Shown here: piece after piece, positions 13,209 through 26,146 of the stretch
Layout: each line of letters opens with the position of its first letter
Numbering within the stretch: position 1 is the first letter of the stretch
Assembly: GCA_026261815.1 (NCBI GenBank)
Contig: JAMPIT010000566.1
Location: forward strand, 31,087,001 to 31,151,000
Length of the DNA: 64,000 nt
Direction: 5' to 3'
Origin: Monarcha castaneiventris obscurior
Lineage: Eukaryota > Chordata > Aves > Passeriformes > Monarchidae
Position numbers and translations under genes: made by a program
Notes under the pieces: generated by a model
Told to the model about the DNA's origin: nothing
What the model saw: only the letters and a program-made list of their open reading frames with translations
Databases searched by the model: none

Positions 13209-13712
13209 ACAGAATCACTGAGTGGTTGAGGCTGGAAGGTACCCCTGGAGGCCATCAGGTCCAACGCCCTTCTCAGGGCATGTCTGGTTGGGTTTACAAT
13301 GTCTCCAAGGGCAGAAACTACACAAAATCTGTGGGCAACCTGAGCCAGTGTTCAACGGCTCTCATTGCAAGAAATATATTCTTTAGGCAAATGAAATGTC
13401 CTGCATTTAGATTTGTGCCCATTTCTCCTTGTCCTGTCACTGGGCACCACTGAGGAAAGCATGGCTCTATCTTCTTTACTCTCCCTAGCAGGTATTTATA
13501 CATGTTGATAAGGCTTCTCCTTTCCAGGCTGAGCAGTCCCAGCTATCTCAGCCTCTCTTTGTTTGTCAGATGCTCTTAGTCATCTTTTGGACTTGCTCCA
13601 GCATGTCCTTATCTCTATAGCACTGGGGAGCCAAGAGCTGGACCCAAGACTCCATATGTACCTCACTGAGGACATGATGCCCTCCCTCAACCTGCTGGTG
13701 TCACTCTTCCCA
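13209..13712 (-). mobile_element. CR1 LINE fragment (3' end and C-terminal ORF2 remnant)
   Basis: A minus-strand CR1 3' end. It begins with ACAGAATCACTGAGTGG, then GAGGCTGGAAGGTACC and a CATCAGGTCCAACGCCC segment, all standard CR1 3'-UTR wording. It continues through the CTTGTCCTGTCACTGGGCA and TTCCAGGCTGAGCAG segments, which correspond to the C-terminal ORF2 region read antisense. Numerous stops and small gaps show it is inactive. The outer border near 13712 is approximate, because similarity decays after the CCTCAACCTGCTGG segment. Confidence 0.93.
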
Positions 13713-14428
13713 GTTTAGTTTGAATGTAGACAGTTCTCCAAACTGAAGTATTCTGTGAGGCACTTGAGAGCTTTCGACTCAGATTCGCTGTGCCATCAGC
13801 TGTGGGTGCTGTGAGGTGGTGGTTTCCCTTGGGTTTGTTTCCCTGCTGCTCTCATGCTGTGTTGACTCCTCAGGTAGCTGAGAGAGGGCAGCAACTTGTG
13901 GTTGCAGCTTCTTGGTGAGCTCAGCTGCCTACAGGGAAATGGCAGCACTTGGATCTTGTCTTTGGAAAAGGGTTCTGGATGGTGTGAAGTGGAAGGAAGT
14001 GAGGCATCTGGGGGAGGTAAAGCACAGGTGACAGTGCTATGGAGGGAAGGACTTGCCTGACTCTGCCATTTTAAAATTCTAATGGCTTGTGAACTTATTT
14101 TGAACAGTTTTGGCTGTTCTGTCTGCGAGCATATTTTTACTTGTTTTCAGAGTACTTGGAAAAGGCTTGAATAATGCTTATTCATTTGTGATTTATGCAG
14201 TACTGAGGCTTGCATCCAAAGACACATCCTATGAGTGTCCCTCCGGGCCAGACTGGTCCATTAACTTGTAGTATATTTGCTATAGGCTTCTACTTTCCTT
14301 TTTATTTTCTTATTCATAGCTGGTATGCTTTCCCTCTTAACTCCCACTTTCATTGGGAGTATATTTTAGTTATTATTTTGATTTTCATTTTTATTGTACA
14401 GAGTTCTGTTCCTTTGCTTTAAATCCAT

Positions 14429-14452
14429 CCCCCCCCCCCAAAAAAAAAAAAA
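14429..14452. repeat. Poly-C to poly-A homopolymer junction
   Basis: Eleven C followed directly by thirteen A. Tracts like this are prone to slippage in the cell and to length errors in sequencing, so the exact counts should be treated as uncertain. Confidence 0.9.
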
Positions 14453-16133
14453 GTACTCCCAGAAAATAGTTGATAGATTTACAGAAGTTACCACTCAGGT
14501 TTACTTAGGATTGAAAGTTGGGTAAGAAATTTGTCCAAAATATTTTGGTTTACATCTGGAAAAGAAAAATGCTTCTGCTACTTCCTTCCTAGTTTACTGA
14601 AAGATCTGTGTGTTTCATAGTTGGCTGATGCTTATATTGTGATACTGGCAATTTAAATCAGGGAAAGAAATATGAGATTAATATTGGAAGCTAGATGTGG
14701 ATTTAAAAAAAAAAATCTGTATAAATTCTATAGGAACTACTAAAACTTGTAAAATATCAGCTAACTAACTTCTGAATCATACCACCTTTCAAAGGATGAT
14801 ATTTAAGAAATCCAATATATTTCACTGGAAATATAAGAAAACAGTTTGTTGAGGTATGTACATTTGGATAAACATAGATTTTACTTTTCTTGTTGCAATC
14901 TGCCTTTGTGCTTTTCTTATAGTAATACTGGCAATTTAAGAAATAAATCGGAATTGCAGAAGAAACGCTGTGATACTTCAGCTTCATCCTACAATACTTA
15001 CAAGTACCTACAGTACAAGTTCGTCAGTCCGAGTTAATCAGTTTTAAGATTTCTTCTCTGGCTCAGAGTTGAAATGAGTTAATAAAATAGGAGTATTTTG
15101 TTTTGCTGTAGTTGAGGTTCTTGTAAATAATATTAGAGTCTTAACTGTAAAAACAATCCTAATACTTCTAAATTAAGGTGTCACCTTAATGTAAAAAATT
15201 TTGACCGAAAACTTGTGAAAGTGATGTGAGATCTGATATCTTTGTTGAGGATCATACAGAAGAGTGTAGTTTCTGCTGTATTAACCATGCCATGGTAGAA
15301 ACAAGCACAAATGCATTAGGAATGTGGTATGATAACCCATTTCTGCAGAAGATTTGTCTAATATATTAGCAACATTTGTATCTAGCACAAGGAACTCAAA
15401 GTGGTACAAAACAGAAGGTACATAATGAAGACTCTTCTTTTATCCAAAGACAGGAAACATTTGGCAAAAGTTTTAAAGTCCAGAGTGTAAAATATCTAGC
15501 ACTTCTTTTCATAAGTTAATTTTATTATGCCGAATTCTTACATCTTCAATTTTAGACGCCGTATATTTAAAATATTAATCTTTTAAAATATTTAGGAATA
15601 TTTTTTTCCAATAAGGAAAAAATAGATTTGGTAGGGAAACTTGGAAGTGCTGTATGATAAGGATGTCAATTTTTTTTCCTATTAAAACATTTTCTGCAGT
15701 GCTTAGTGAAAACTAGAATTAATCTGAATGAGGATTGAGCAATTTCTGCATATGTTATGTCAGAATTGGCAAATAGAAATGCAGGGGAAATGCTGACAGA
15801 GCAACTGTGTCTTATTTGAATAGACTTTTTTCTTTTTTTTCTGCCTGTCATGCCTATATTTCTGTGTGTGAAGTGGGGTAGTGCTCTAACAAAGATCAGC
15901 TGCTTAATATTTCACTTTGCCCACGTCCTTATTCTGTAGTGTGCACAGAACTGCTTGTTTCCCAAAGCTGCTCTGTGGCTCACTTATCATTGTATCTGCT
16001 TCTAGATCTTCATGTGTGATACGGGACACATGGATCTGTTTTTCATGGTGCTGTTCATTCATTTTTTGTAGCCCTCTCTAAATAATGAGAATAAACTTGT
16101 GGGGGCAGGTTGGTTTGTGTGGTTTTTTGTAGT

Positions 16134-16150
16134 TGGTTGGTTGGTTGGGG
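16134..16150. repeat. (GGTT)n short tandem repeat
   Basis: About four GGTT units ending in GGGG, embedded in a G/T-rich stretch from about 16101 to 16160. Confidence 0.8.
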
Positions 16151-16539
16151 TTTTTTGGTTTTAATTTTAATTTTCTCCTCAATTCTGGTCTGAAATTTAT
16201 TTTAAAATATTTGTAAAAAATATTTTTGAAACTACTTGTTTTCTATTTTTGCAAATGTCAGAATCCTTCTTTCTGCCATAAATGGCTGTGTCAGTGTGGA
16301 CATCTTTTCTGCTCAGCACTTGTGCAAGAAAAAGGCTCAATTCAGCAGTTGCAAAGGAGAAGCCCCACAGCTGTAGTATGTAGACACTTTGGCTTAAGTG
16401 ATTTGGAAGACCCTGCTTATCCTGTAAATCTAGATTTTTTTTTCTCTTTTAAACCTGTCCATCTGGGAAAAGCCAGCATTTTATATTCCTGTGTCTGTAC
16501 AGTTATTGTGTGTGTTTAGATATAGATAAATATATAGTT

Positions 16540-16552
16540 TATATATATATAT
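16540..16552. repeat. (TA)n short tandem repeat
   Basis: Six uninterrupted TA units, preceded by an imperfect TATA-rich stretch from about 16518. Nothing nearby supports reading it as a promoter element. Confidence 0.75.
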
Positions 16553-17543
16553 TTCTTCTATCTAGATGGCTGGTTTGTTTATGTTGTTAAAGACATCATC
16601 CACTATCTGGAATAGCAGTAATCTTTTCATATGTTATATGTTAAATCTTAATGTCAAGAATTTCAGCAGTTGGCTGGTACCTTCTGTGTGTATGATTGAG
16701 ATAAAAAATGTAGGAGTCTAGTGGACGTCACAGCTATTCACAATTGCATCTTTTGACTCCAGGCTTCTCCCAGCTTTGTTTTATTTCCAGCTTCTATCAC
16801 TACTAGAATTCTTCTGTCCCATCCGTGCCCCTCAGCCAGTTTCTGTTTCCCTGGCACTTCCAGGCTCCTTTTCCCTAACCCCCACTTGTGCTGGCTGCCG
16901 TCTCAGCTCATCTCTCTGCCAGCGAGCCGCTGTTGCAGCACTGCAGGCTCAGTTCTCGTGCCATTCGCTCTAACAACTTCTGGTCAAGAGGATGAGCAAC
17001 CAGAGCTTGCAGGTGGAGCACCCTCCATGGCCCTGTGGGACCAGTTCTGGCTTTCTTTGATGGATGGAAGCATGTAAAGAAGGGTATGAGAGCTCCCTTC
17101 CTTTGCAGTCAGGAGAGAGTGCTGCAGGCCTCTCCAACAGGATGCCTGTCAGTGAGAATCTTCCCTGCCAAATCTTTTTTTGTTTTAAAAATGCTACTTA
17201 CTTGACTACATTTTCAGGAGAATAGCAGACACCCTGTTTCAGACCAAGGAGAGTGGTTAGACAACTTAGAAAAACTTTATTTAGCTTAGATAGAATTAAA
17301 AGTCTGTGTACTAAGCTGTGTGCAGTGAAATACTGTAGTACTTACTGGGAAGGGAGAGGAGTATGGAAAAGCATGAAAATATTCCTAGCTTTCAAAAATC
17401 AACCCTGGGAGCAGAGATATGGTAAGGATGGTTAGGAGCCTGTTGTGTTTTGATGTATGTAGGATGGAAATCTGCAGTTAAATACAGACTCTGTTAAACA
17501 TGAAAAAAAGCAGCATGGACCCTTCCTGCTTGTCCCCCCTCTT

Positions 17544-17560
17544 CCCCCCCCCCCCCCCCC
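17544..17560. repeat. Poly-C tract of 17 followed by a T-run
   Basis: Seventeen consecutive C residues, then ACC and about ten T. This is the longest C-run in the window. Such G/C homopolymers can adopt quadruplex or i-motif structures and are often mis-sized in assemblies. Confidence 0.9.
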
Positions 17561-17840
17561 ACCTTTTTTTTTTCCCCTTTCCTTTCTGAGAAGCAAATGT
17601 TTGAATGTGGATGGGGTATGGTGGTCACTGGCCAGACCGTAGTGATATGACTGACAAAAGAAGTAAGATGATTCTGTGGCACTTTCAGACCATCTCTTGT
17701 TTTCTGTTTCCATGAATATCTCAGATTCTGAAAGAGTGGTAATGTTGAATTAGCATTTCCCAATCAATGAATAACTATAACAGAAATTTCCTGTTGATTT
17801 CGACAGCTTTTCCATCTTTTTAAGGAATCTGCATTTGTAG

Positions 17841-18062
17841 CTTTAGAATATTGAGTTATTAAGGTTGGAAAAGGCCAAAAAGATCACTAAGTCCAACCTT
17901 TGACTGAATACCACCTTGTCAAATAGACCATATACTACTAAGTGCCACATGCAGCTGTTTCTTGAACACTTCCAGGGATGCCCATGTCCTTGGGCAGTCC
18001 ATTTTAATGCTTTCTTCATTCTTTCAGTGAAGAAATCCTTCCTGAGGATTACTTTTAATACC
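17841..18062 (-). mobile_element. CR1 LINE 3'-end fragment
   Basis: A minus-strand CR1 3'-UTR/C-terminus remnant. Diagnostic wording includes TTAAGGTTGGAAAAGGCC, then AGATCACTAAGTCCAACC, a TTTCTTGAACACTTCCAGGG segment and the end motif GTGAAGAAATCCTTCCTGA. The terminal octamers are degraded. At about 220 bp it is a typical strongly 5'-truncated copy with no coding capacity. Confidence 0.93.
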
Positions 18063-21000
18063 ATATTGCTACAAGTAGGACTATGGTGATTTATTATCTC
18101 TGCTGTTTTTGCAGTATAAAGAAATACAATTTAAAAGCACACTTCTGAATTACTTGGGAATATTAATAGAATACAAAAGTTATCAGTAGTATCCTTTACA
18201 GAACAAAACTTAGTGAAGGCATTTGGCTTTGAGTTAGGTGGCCATGGTATTTAATTGTAGCCATCACTGTATTCCTCTCACTGGATTAGAAAACTGTACC
18301 TGCTACTAGAAAAATATTGCAGCGTGTACAGTGATTGTTGTGTTTTCATACATGTTTGAAAGCATATTGAAATTGAATACTGCAATCATTCAGTTTTACT
18401 CACAGAAGCCGGTTTTATCTTTTATTGCAGAAGTATCCACAGATCACAGAGTATGTGACCTTTTGGGGTTATTTATCTTCTTTCTTGTATGCACTAGAGC
18501 TTGTGTGCTTTAATCTGTGTTTGCTGAGAAAAAGCCAATTGCCCCTTCTGCAGCAATCTGTCTTTTGTGTGTGCATGTGTTTGTGTAATCCACGTTCTGA
18601 TTGATGTATTAAAGGTTTTGTAGAAAAAATATGAGTCATCTGTATCAATATTTGCTTATGAATCACATTTTATGGTATATTTATTAAATATATATTAAGA
18701 CCTTGTGGACGCTCAAATGCTATGTATAAGAATGTATACTTAATTGTTTAAATGTGCTTTAGCATGTTAGGAGTGGGTGAGATGTGGTGCCTTCTTCATG
18801 TATATGTTCCCTCAGTTTGTTAATCTGAGGCTTTCAGATCAAACCATATAAAGAATTGACAAATTGATAGAGCTTAAATACATCTGATTTATTAAATTTT
18901 CTTGTGTGTGTAAGTCTGAAGGACTGAGGAATAAAAAGCAAGTTGCATGGGGTAGATGAAAAGTCTTTTCAAGCACTGGAATAAATAACTGTTTCTGATA
19001 TGAAATCTGATTTTGGACCAGCGGATTGAATGACAAAAACCCCATTGACTTCAGCATCACTAGGGCTTGCATGAATGAAGTCAAGGCCAAGACCTGGTGA
19101 CAAAAAAAGTGGGTCCAAATTGTGCTTTCAGATCTTCAGTAGTGGTGTAAAATCTGAAGCTCACAATTAAAAAATTCCGCATGAGACAGACTTCTTTCCA
19201 TGATTACATTATTAGCTGTTTTAAAACTGTGCTGTGCTTAAGGTTGCACACTCTGCTGTCTCTCCCCGTAACACTAGGGCCAAAAAAATTAACAGTTTTA
19301 TCCCGAGTTTGTGAAACATTTGCATAGTCATTTTTGAAGCCTGTATTGCTTGTGTATAGCTGTCTAGGTCAGGAAAGAAAGATAGCAAGATAGACCCGGT
19401 GGAAGACATCACTTAGAACAATGATATAATAGTTTGTGCTGAATTATTTCAAAGTGTAGTCCAGTTGTTAGTTTAGATTTTGTATGAAACTTTTCCAAGA
19501 AACAAAATGTTTTATTCTTTGTTAAAATGTAATTAAAAAAGTATAGTTTAAGAGCTATTGAAATTAAGCAAATTATTTACTCTACAGGTATGCATATGTA
19601 TAAGATTTTCCCTCCTTCCCCTTATTTATAGTGGATTTATAGAATTTTCCTCATTGGTATAGTTTGTTATGCTAGAAGCCTCAGGTAGAATCACAGTCCT
19701 TTTTCATCATGCTACACAAATAAATTCATATTTATAACGAGGTCAAACTAAACTCAATAGACTAAAATACTGATACAAAAACCTGAGTGTAGTTGGGGAC
19801 AACAATACTTTTTGCCTAGAATCTTTGTGCCTCTGATCCTTCATAGCATGTTCCTTTTTTTTCCCATGGCTTTCTCAACCGCTGATTTTGTGCAGATTGT
19901 GTGAGGATGTACTTGAGCTAAGTGCAGACTGTGAAAACAGTGTAGAGTTTTGGGCTGATACATTGATGTGGGCAAGGCACTGGGATTTTAGAAAGATGTT
20001 AGTTTAAGGGAAGGAAACAGACAATAAGATGTCTAAGAAAAGTGACCTTTTCAGAAGTCTGAACAAACCACACTTTATTTACTGATGGAAGAAACAAATT
20101 TTCATAAATTTAGAAGACTGATGCTAGGTGAGAAGCAATAATATGTTTTCTGTTCATAAGGGATAGGACAAGAATTTTAATGTGCAGCTAAAAAATGTGG
20201 GTTAGATACTGGAAAAAAAGAAAGATAAACAGAAAACAAAGAATGAGTAGAATACTTTTGAGTGGCAGGAATCGTGAGCTCTGGAGTAGATTACTTGGAG
20301 ATTCTGAGGAACAGATTGGAAAACTGTCTGGATTACGTTGGAATGGGGCTTGGGCTATCTGACCTCTTCACGTCCTCCTCTGTGCCCCTTTTTTCCCCAT
20401 TGGTGGTTTTGTTGTTGTCGTGTTTGTTGTTTTTAGGTAAGGACTTGCATTCCTTCAGGATCCATATCCTATAATATGAATATATGATAGTCTAAAGTTC
20501 CCATTTTTATTTACAATAACATTTTGCAGGCCAGTAAGCTCTGCTGTCCAGTGGATGTGTGTATTTTGGTATTTATGATCTCCAAATTAAGATAATCTTT
20601 GTACAGTTCCTGTTTCTGTATGCCAGGGGAATAGCTGTATGCCTAATGAAATAGTTTCCTACAAAGCAATCAAGAAACAATTTTGCTTCAGAGGCCAGTT
20701 CTGCTTCTTCGCTTAATCTCTTTTCAGATGCACCCTTGGAGTACAGGTGGGGTTAAGAAAGAGATGAATATCTGGAAAATGGCAATTTAGGGGCATGAGA
20801 TGCATTTACATTCAGTCTGGGAATATGCTTGCCGCCTGTGAGTCAGCAGTGTCAAACAACGATGCGGCAGAAAAGAAAATGATAAAAAGGACAGAAGTGA
20901 CAAAATGAGTGCAAATTATGTAATCAATGTTTCTCTTTTCATCAAAATAGTTATTTCAAACCTAAATGAGCTTTTCCAGCTAGTGGTAACATTTTAGAGT

Positions 21001-22393
21001 ATTACAGTAATAAGCATTCATTGGATTTTTTTAGTATTGATATAGTGTTAATTTTCAGTAATGCTGTGTTAATATCTAGGTGACATTTATCACAGCTACT
21101 AAGTAGTAGAACTACTGAAAAAGGTTAATTTTGTTTTTTAAGATATGCATGAAAAGAAAAGCCTTTTTGTTATATGAAATGAGATCATGTTGGGGAAATT
21201 TGTTATCATTACCAGATGGAGATGCCTTGTTTCCATGTAGAAGAGTTGGGTGACCTACAAAAAATGAGGAATGTCTTTCTAATGTTGCTGTGTGATCCTG
21301 TGTGGTTTATTACTACTAATTTACTTATCTTTGCACTGATTCATATGCCTTAGCAATTTTAAGGTCTTGCAGGACCATTACATCATATGGGTTAAACTCT
21401 GTATAATATAGGATTTTTCTGAATTTACACAGCTACCTTTCTATTAGGCTGGTACTTATCATGGAGTAGCAGCTTCTGGAAGTGTTTGGTCTTCATTTAC
21501 AGATGTGGAAGATGCACTGCACTCTAACTTCATCAGTAGTTAATGGTCCTCATTGCTGAAAAATGTAATTCAGCTCTATTTCTAATATGACTTTGTCTGG
21601 CTTCAGTTTCCAGGCATTGCCTCTGGTTTCTTTTTCAGAGCTCCAATGCTTTATTCTCAGTGAGATATTTATATTCTCTAATGAAGTCACCTTTCAATAC
21701 TCTAGTTCTAAACTAATCAGACATCTCTTTAACTCCTGCTGTAAGGCATTTTCTCTAGTCCTTTGTTGTTACTGTGTCGATATGAATTGTTTTGGTTGTA
21801 TTTTTATTAAAAGTTTTAAAAGAGAACTGCACATACGCTGTTAATGTCTGCCTGGCCAGTGCAATACAACATACTAAAATCAATACTCTTTGTTGTTTTC
21901 CTGTTGATTTATCAAAAGATTGCTTTGTACATCTTCATTTCTATGTCATCATCCTGGGAGATCAGATTCACCTATTAGCTCACTAGGAATTTTTTGTAGA
22001 TGTTACTCTTCAAAACATGTATAGCATTCTATGGAATAGGTTAGATTATTTTATGTCCAGCCATAAACTTTAAATTATTTCCCTGGTCCCCCTGCCAGTG
22101 GTGGCTTGTATTAACAGCAACCCTTTGTTTTCTGGACTTTAGTGAACTGTTAAATAGCAAAGGGACAAGAACTGTTCTTGGTGGGTCCTAGTTAGTTACA
22201 ATTTAATGTGAAATAATGTCTTTTTAAAATTTAATTTTATTCTGCTTGCAAATGACTTGATTTTTAAATCAAAATAATGAATGATTAAACCATTTGTTTT
22301 TGAAAATGGCAAATACATTCTGTTAGCACTCCTTTCACATTTAGTGTTACATTCATAATTCTTTAGCTGTTGACTTTTTTAGCTGTAGTCTGT
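18063..22393. other. Unassigned AT-rich non-coding DNA
   Basis: About 4.3 kb in which I recognise no exon, RNA gene or transposon. T-rich runs and short open frames only. Confidence 0.6.
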
Positions 22394-22800
22394 AGCAGAG
22401 CCACTAAGATGATCAGAGGGCTGGAGCACCTGTCATATGAAGACAGGATGAGAGGGTTGCGGATGTTCAGCCTGCAGAAGGGAAGGGTCCACTGAGAAAC
22501 TTTGCAGCCCCTTCCAGTATCTAAAGGGGGCTGGAGAGGGATTTTTTTATGAGGGCCTGAAGCAATAGAACATTGGGGAATGGCCTTAAGCTGAAGGAGG
22601 GCAGGTTTAGATTAGATATTAAGAAATTCTTTACTGTTAGGGTGGCAAGGTTGCTCAGAGAGACTGTGGACTCCTCAGCCCTTTAAGTAAAGACCAGGCT
22701 GGATGGGGCTCTGAGTAACCTACTCTAGTGAAAGTTGTCCTTGACCAAAGGTGATCTTTAAGGTCCTTCCTTCCAACTCAAATCATTCTACATTTCTGTG
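22394..22800 (+). mobile_element. CR1 LINE fragment, 3' end, plus strand
   Basis: A plus-strand CR1 copy. It opens in the C-terminal part of ORF2 (CACTAAGATGATCAGAGGGC, then GATGTTCAGCCTGCAGAAG). It runs through the 3' UTR (CAGGCTGGATGGGGCTCTGA) and ends at 22800 with AGGTCCTTCCTTCCAACTC and a worn terminal octamer region ending ATTTCTGTG. Stops and indels break the frame. It lies opposite in orientation to most other CR1 copies in the window. Confidence 0.95.
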
Positions 22801-25648
22801 AGTTCCTGTGTACATATATTAATTTTAATGCTGGCAGGCATATATTTGGATATACTAATGTAAATATTTAAGAATGTAGTAACTTAATATCTGAAACTGG
22901 TTTCTCAAAACTCAGTTTAATAAAGAAATCCTCAGTTTCAGTGATGCTCATAGCAAAATTTCCTTTGACTTCTGTGATGTCCATACTGTACGTACCTGGG
23001 CTTACGTATGTGAAGCCTTTATATCTGGAGACTCTAAATAGCGTATATATCCAGTTTTGTTTCAACTTAATTATTTAATTTATTGAACAGTTTATTCAAA
23101 TACTAATCTAGAAAAATTGGGCAACTAATTATGTCGTAAGAAATATTTTGAGTTGTTCAGTGTTTGAATGTGGTATCTGAAATGGGGATACTTTGGAAAA
23201 ATGTTTGGCTTTCCTTTCTTGGCTGAAAGCTACCTTGTCAGTCCCCCTGTGGTTAGAGAACAAATGCATGTAGGTGTGGGCAAGAGCAAATTGGGTTGTG
23301 TTCGCAATGACTGATAGAAGGGGTCTGGAACTTACTGTCAGTGCCTAGTTGGGTGCTACAGTCCCTAAAAAGTGGGACTTGGCAGGTTGATTCCAGGCAA
23401 AGTCGTGCCTGTACTGCCACTGGGGTTCAGTTCTTGCAGAGGGCAGTTTGGTGTTCCCAGTGGAGCAGCTGGGGAGATGGACGACACCAGGGATGCTGCC
23501 TGCCCTTCACGGGAGGTGGAGGAAGTGTAGCAGGAGTCACTACTGTGCTTCTCTTTTTGGATTGATGCTGGCTACTGCTATGAGTTCCTTCTACAGAAGG
23601 CAGATATTTAAGTCATGCCACTCTCCCTTAAATGCCTTTGCCTGCAGAAAACAGGTAGAATAGGAAAAAACCCCCAAACCTTACTTCTTCACTTAGTGCT
23701 GTAACTTGGCCATGCTTGTCTTTGGGATGACACTGGTTCCATTTGCACCTACAACTCAGTTTGCACACTCTGTATTTTCTGCTCTTCCTAACATTTGGAC
23801 ATAAGTAGTGTGTAGTGACATAGAGCAGCACATGAATATTAAGAATTTGGAAGCACAAGTAAACATCTTTATAAAATGAAAGCCGTGAGAAACATTTGGT
23901 TTGCAATTTTTTATTTATCACTTTTTGTTACCCCCACCATTAAGTGTATTGAAATGTGTTACCCAGTTTAGCATTTGATTTATGTGAAAGACTATTAGGC
24001 TCAGGATTGAGCTGCAGCTTGCTGCTGGAGATGTGGTTTCTAAATGCCTGTGTTTAGGTCATTCTTGTGTATATTGAAAAAGCTCAGGGAATGAGAAACC
24101 TTCCCTATTGTCTCAGAGTAATTTTACTCTGTGTTTCTCCTCCCACCCTATGATAAATTACCATGGATTATTTTGTTGTGGTATGGGTTTCTTTTTGGGC
24201 TTTTTGCTTGTGGGGTTGTTTTTTTTAAATTATTTTTTTATTAATTTAAAAACTTTTGTGACATCATGATCTACGATATCTGGAGGATAAAAAAATACCC
24301 TTTTCCAGTTGAGAGTAAAAAGTCTGATTCATGTAATGAGATGCCATTCATAAACTTTCACAGAAAGCTCTGTTAGCCAGTTGTTTATAAACTCTGACAT
24401 TAGAATTGTGTTGAAATCTTATTTCTCAGGTAATTATGATGCCAAACTGATTTCCAAAGTTCAGGCTTTCTGCATAGTATGCACAAAATATCAGAGCATA
24501 ATATTTATTATGTTTGTGAGCCCAGAGGGGGAAGAAAGGTGCCAAGTAAATGTAGTGAAGGCTGTCTAAATTATTTCAACGGTTGAAGGATGAGGGAGCA
24601 TTTTAATCTTGGAGGCTGTGGGAGTTTGGGAGGAATGTTTCTGGGAGGAGAGTAAGTATAGACTGAGATTTGTAGTGATTCAGAGTTTGTTAGTAAAAGC
24701 CATGTGGAGAAATTGCTAATTTTGGGCTGATAGGTCATCTCTGGCAGTTCTTTACAATCTGACAAACTTGTTTCCTGCTAATTGTACATGTTCCAATTAT
24801 GTTTGAAGGAAATTTAATTGGAGTCAGTTTAGAAATCGTATCCAGTAAGGGTTAGGGAATACAGAGGTTTAAAATTTATATGTAGCAGAAAAAGATAAAT
24901 CAGGGAATGTGACTCTAGGGCAGTTTTAAGATCACTTAAAATGTCAGGGTAGGCAGTCTGGTCACAGGTGTGGTGACCTCTCTCCTGGCTGTGCTGAACT
25001 CTGTATATCTCAAATCCTATGTGTTTTTCTGGGCATCAGGAGGCATGTGTGTATTTTTTTTTTTTCTATTTTTTTTCCATTTGCAAATTTCTCTGGAGTT
25101 CAGCTAGCTAAATTGGTTACACTGCCATGGTACCAGGAAGGCTCTCAGGGTTGTACAGCTGCTTGCTGGGTTTGAGAGATGATACAGAAGGAGACACAGG
25201 TTGACTTTTGGATGACTTACGTGTTTATGGGAAGAGATTTTTAGAGGAAACCAAACCTTATTTGCAGCAGGTCTCTTTGTAAATCTTCTAGAAATGGTTT
25301 GTCTGAAGAGTTGTATCTCTCATGGTTTCAGCAGTCTGGGTGCTAAGGTGTTCTGTCCTGTTTAGAAAAGAAAGCACAAACCAGCTTTGTAGAGATCTGA
25401 CAGAGGTGCAGGATGCCATTTCTATGCTGAGTAGGAGTTGGTTTGCTTTTACTAACATAAAGGAAAGGATCTTTAAATGCACTGCTTGAATTCTCTGTCT
25501 TGGTTTTTGATTTTTACAAGATTGGTTAAAAATTGATGACAGTAGGTTATTTAAACTCCCTTGGCTTAATGCCTTTTTCAGCAGTTACCACCCATTAGCC
25601 AGAAGGCACAGGAGTGTGTCTTTGCTTACCTAACCTGCTACAGTGCTC
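22801..25648. other. Unassigned AT-rich non-coding DNA
   Basis: No gene or transposon recognised. A modestly GC-richer patch at about 23340-23530 has overlapping open frames of 71-74 codons, but they begin with GTG codons and show no protein motif. A T-run occurs near 25056-25076. Confidence 0.6.
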
Positions 25649-25846
25649 TGCTGGTTTTGGCTGGGTAGAGTTAATTATCTATACAGTGCTGGTTTGGGGC
25701 TGTGTTTCGGATTTGTGCTGAACACAGGGTTGATAATATGGAGGTGCTCTTGGTATTGCTGAGCAGTGTTTGTGCAGAGTCAAGGCCTTTTCCGACCCTT
25801 TACAAATTCCGAAGGGATATTCCATTCCATTTGACCTCATGCTCAG

Positions 25847-25853
25847 TATATAG
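25847..25853 (+). promoter_or_regulatory. TATA box of the ERVL LTR
   Basis: TATATAG lies in the conserved GCTCAGTATATA segment of the LTR, at the expected place at the end of U3. It marks the former retroviral promoter. Whether it is active today cannot be told from sequence. Confidence 0.6.
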
Positions 25854-26020
25854 AGTGGGCAGAAGGAGGAGGTAGAGGGTTGTTTGGAGTGAAGGTGTTT
25901 GTTTTCCCATCTCACCATTACATGTGATGAGGCCCTCCTCTCCTGGAGATGTCTGATCATGGGAAGCAGTGAATTACTTCTTGGTTTTGCTATCTTGTGT
26001 GCATGGCTTTTGCTTTCCCT

Positions 26021-26026
26021 ATTGAA
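26021..26026 (+). promoter_or_regulatory. Degraded poly(A) signal of the ERVL LTR
   Basis: At the position where LTRs of this type carry ATTAAA in the TACCTATTAAACTG segment, this copy reads ATTGAA within CCCTATTGAACTTT. The substitution weakens the canonical signal and fits an old, inactive LTR. Confidence 0.5.
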
Positions 26027-26146
26027 CTTTCTTTATCTCAACCCACAGTTCTTTCACCCCTCCAGCTCTCTCCCTGATCCTGTTGGTGAGGCAGTGAACG
26101 AGTGGCTGTGTGGGGCTTGGCTGCTGGCTGGGGCTAAACCACAACA

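Larger units (their letters stand above)
13713..17840. other. Unassigned DNA with several simple repeats
   Basis: No gene or transposon family recognised in about 4.1 kb. Part of it (about 13780-14050 and 16780-17130) is less AT-rich, but no frame there has ATG, splice and protein features together. A C-run/A-run junction, a GGTT repeat, a TA repeat and a long C-run fall in this stretch and are listed separately. Confidence 0.55.
25649..26146 (+). mobile_element. Solo LTR of an avian ERVL-type endogenous retrovirus
   Basis: This roughly 500-bp stretch matches the avian ERVL LTR type along nearly all its length. It starts TGCTGGTTTTGGCTGGGTAG and ends near GGGCTAAACCACAACA, giving the TG...CA ends of an LTR. 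In between lie the expected blocks: GGATTTGTGCTGAACACAGG, AGAGTCAAGGCCTTTTCC, GGGATATTCCATTCCAT, TGACCTCATGCTCAGTATA and CTTTATCTCAACCCACAG. It has no neighbouring gag, pol or env sequence and no second LTR within the window, so it is a solo LTR left by recombination. A central block between about 25796 and 25811 is shorter than in the fuller LTRs of this type. The five bases on each side (TGCTC and AAAGC) do not match, so no target-site duplication is visible. Confidence 0.88.
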
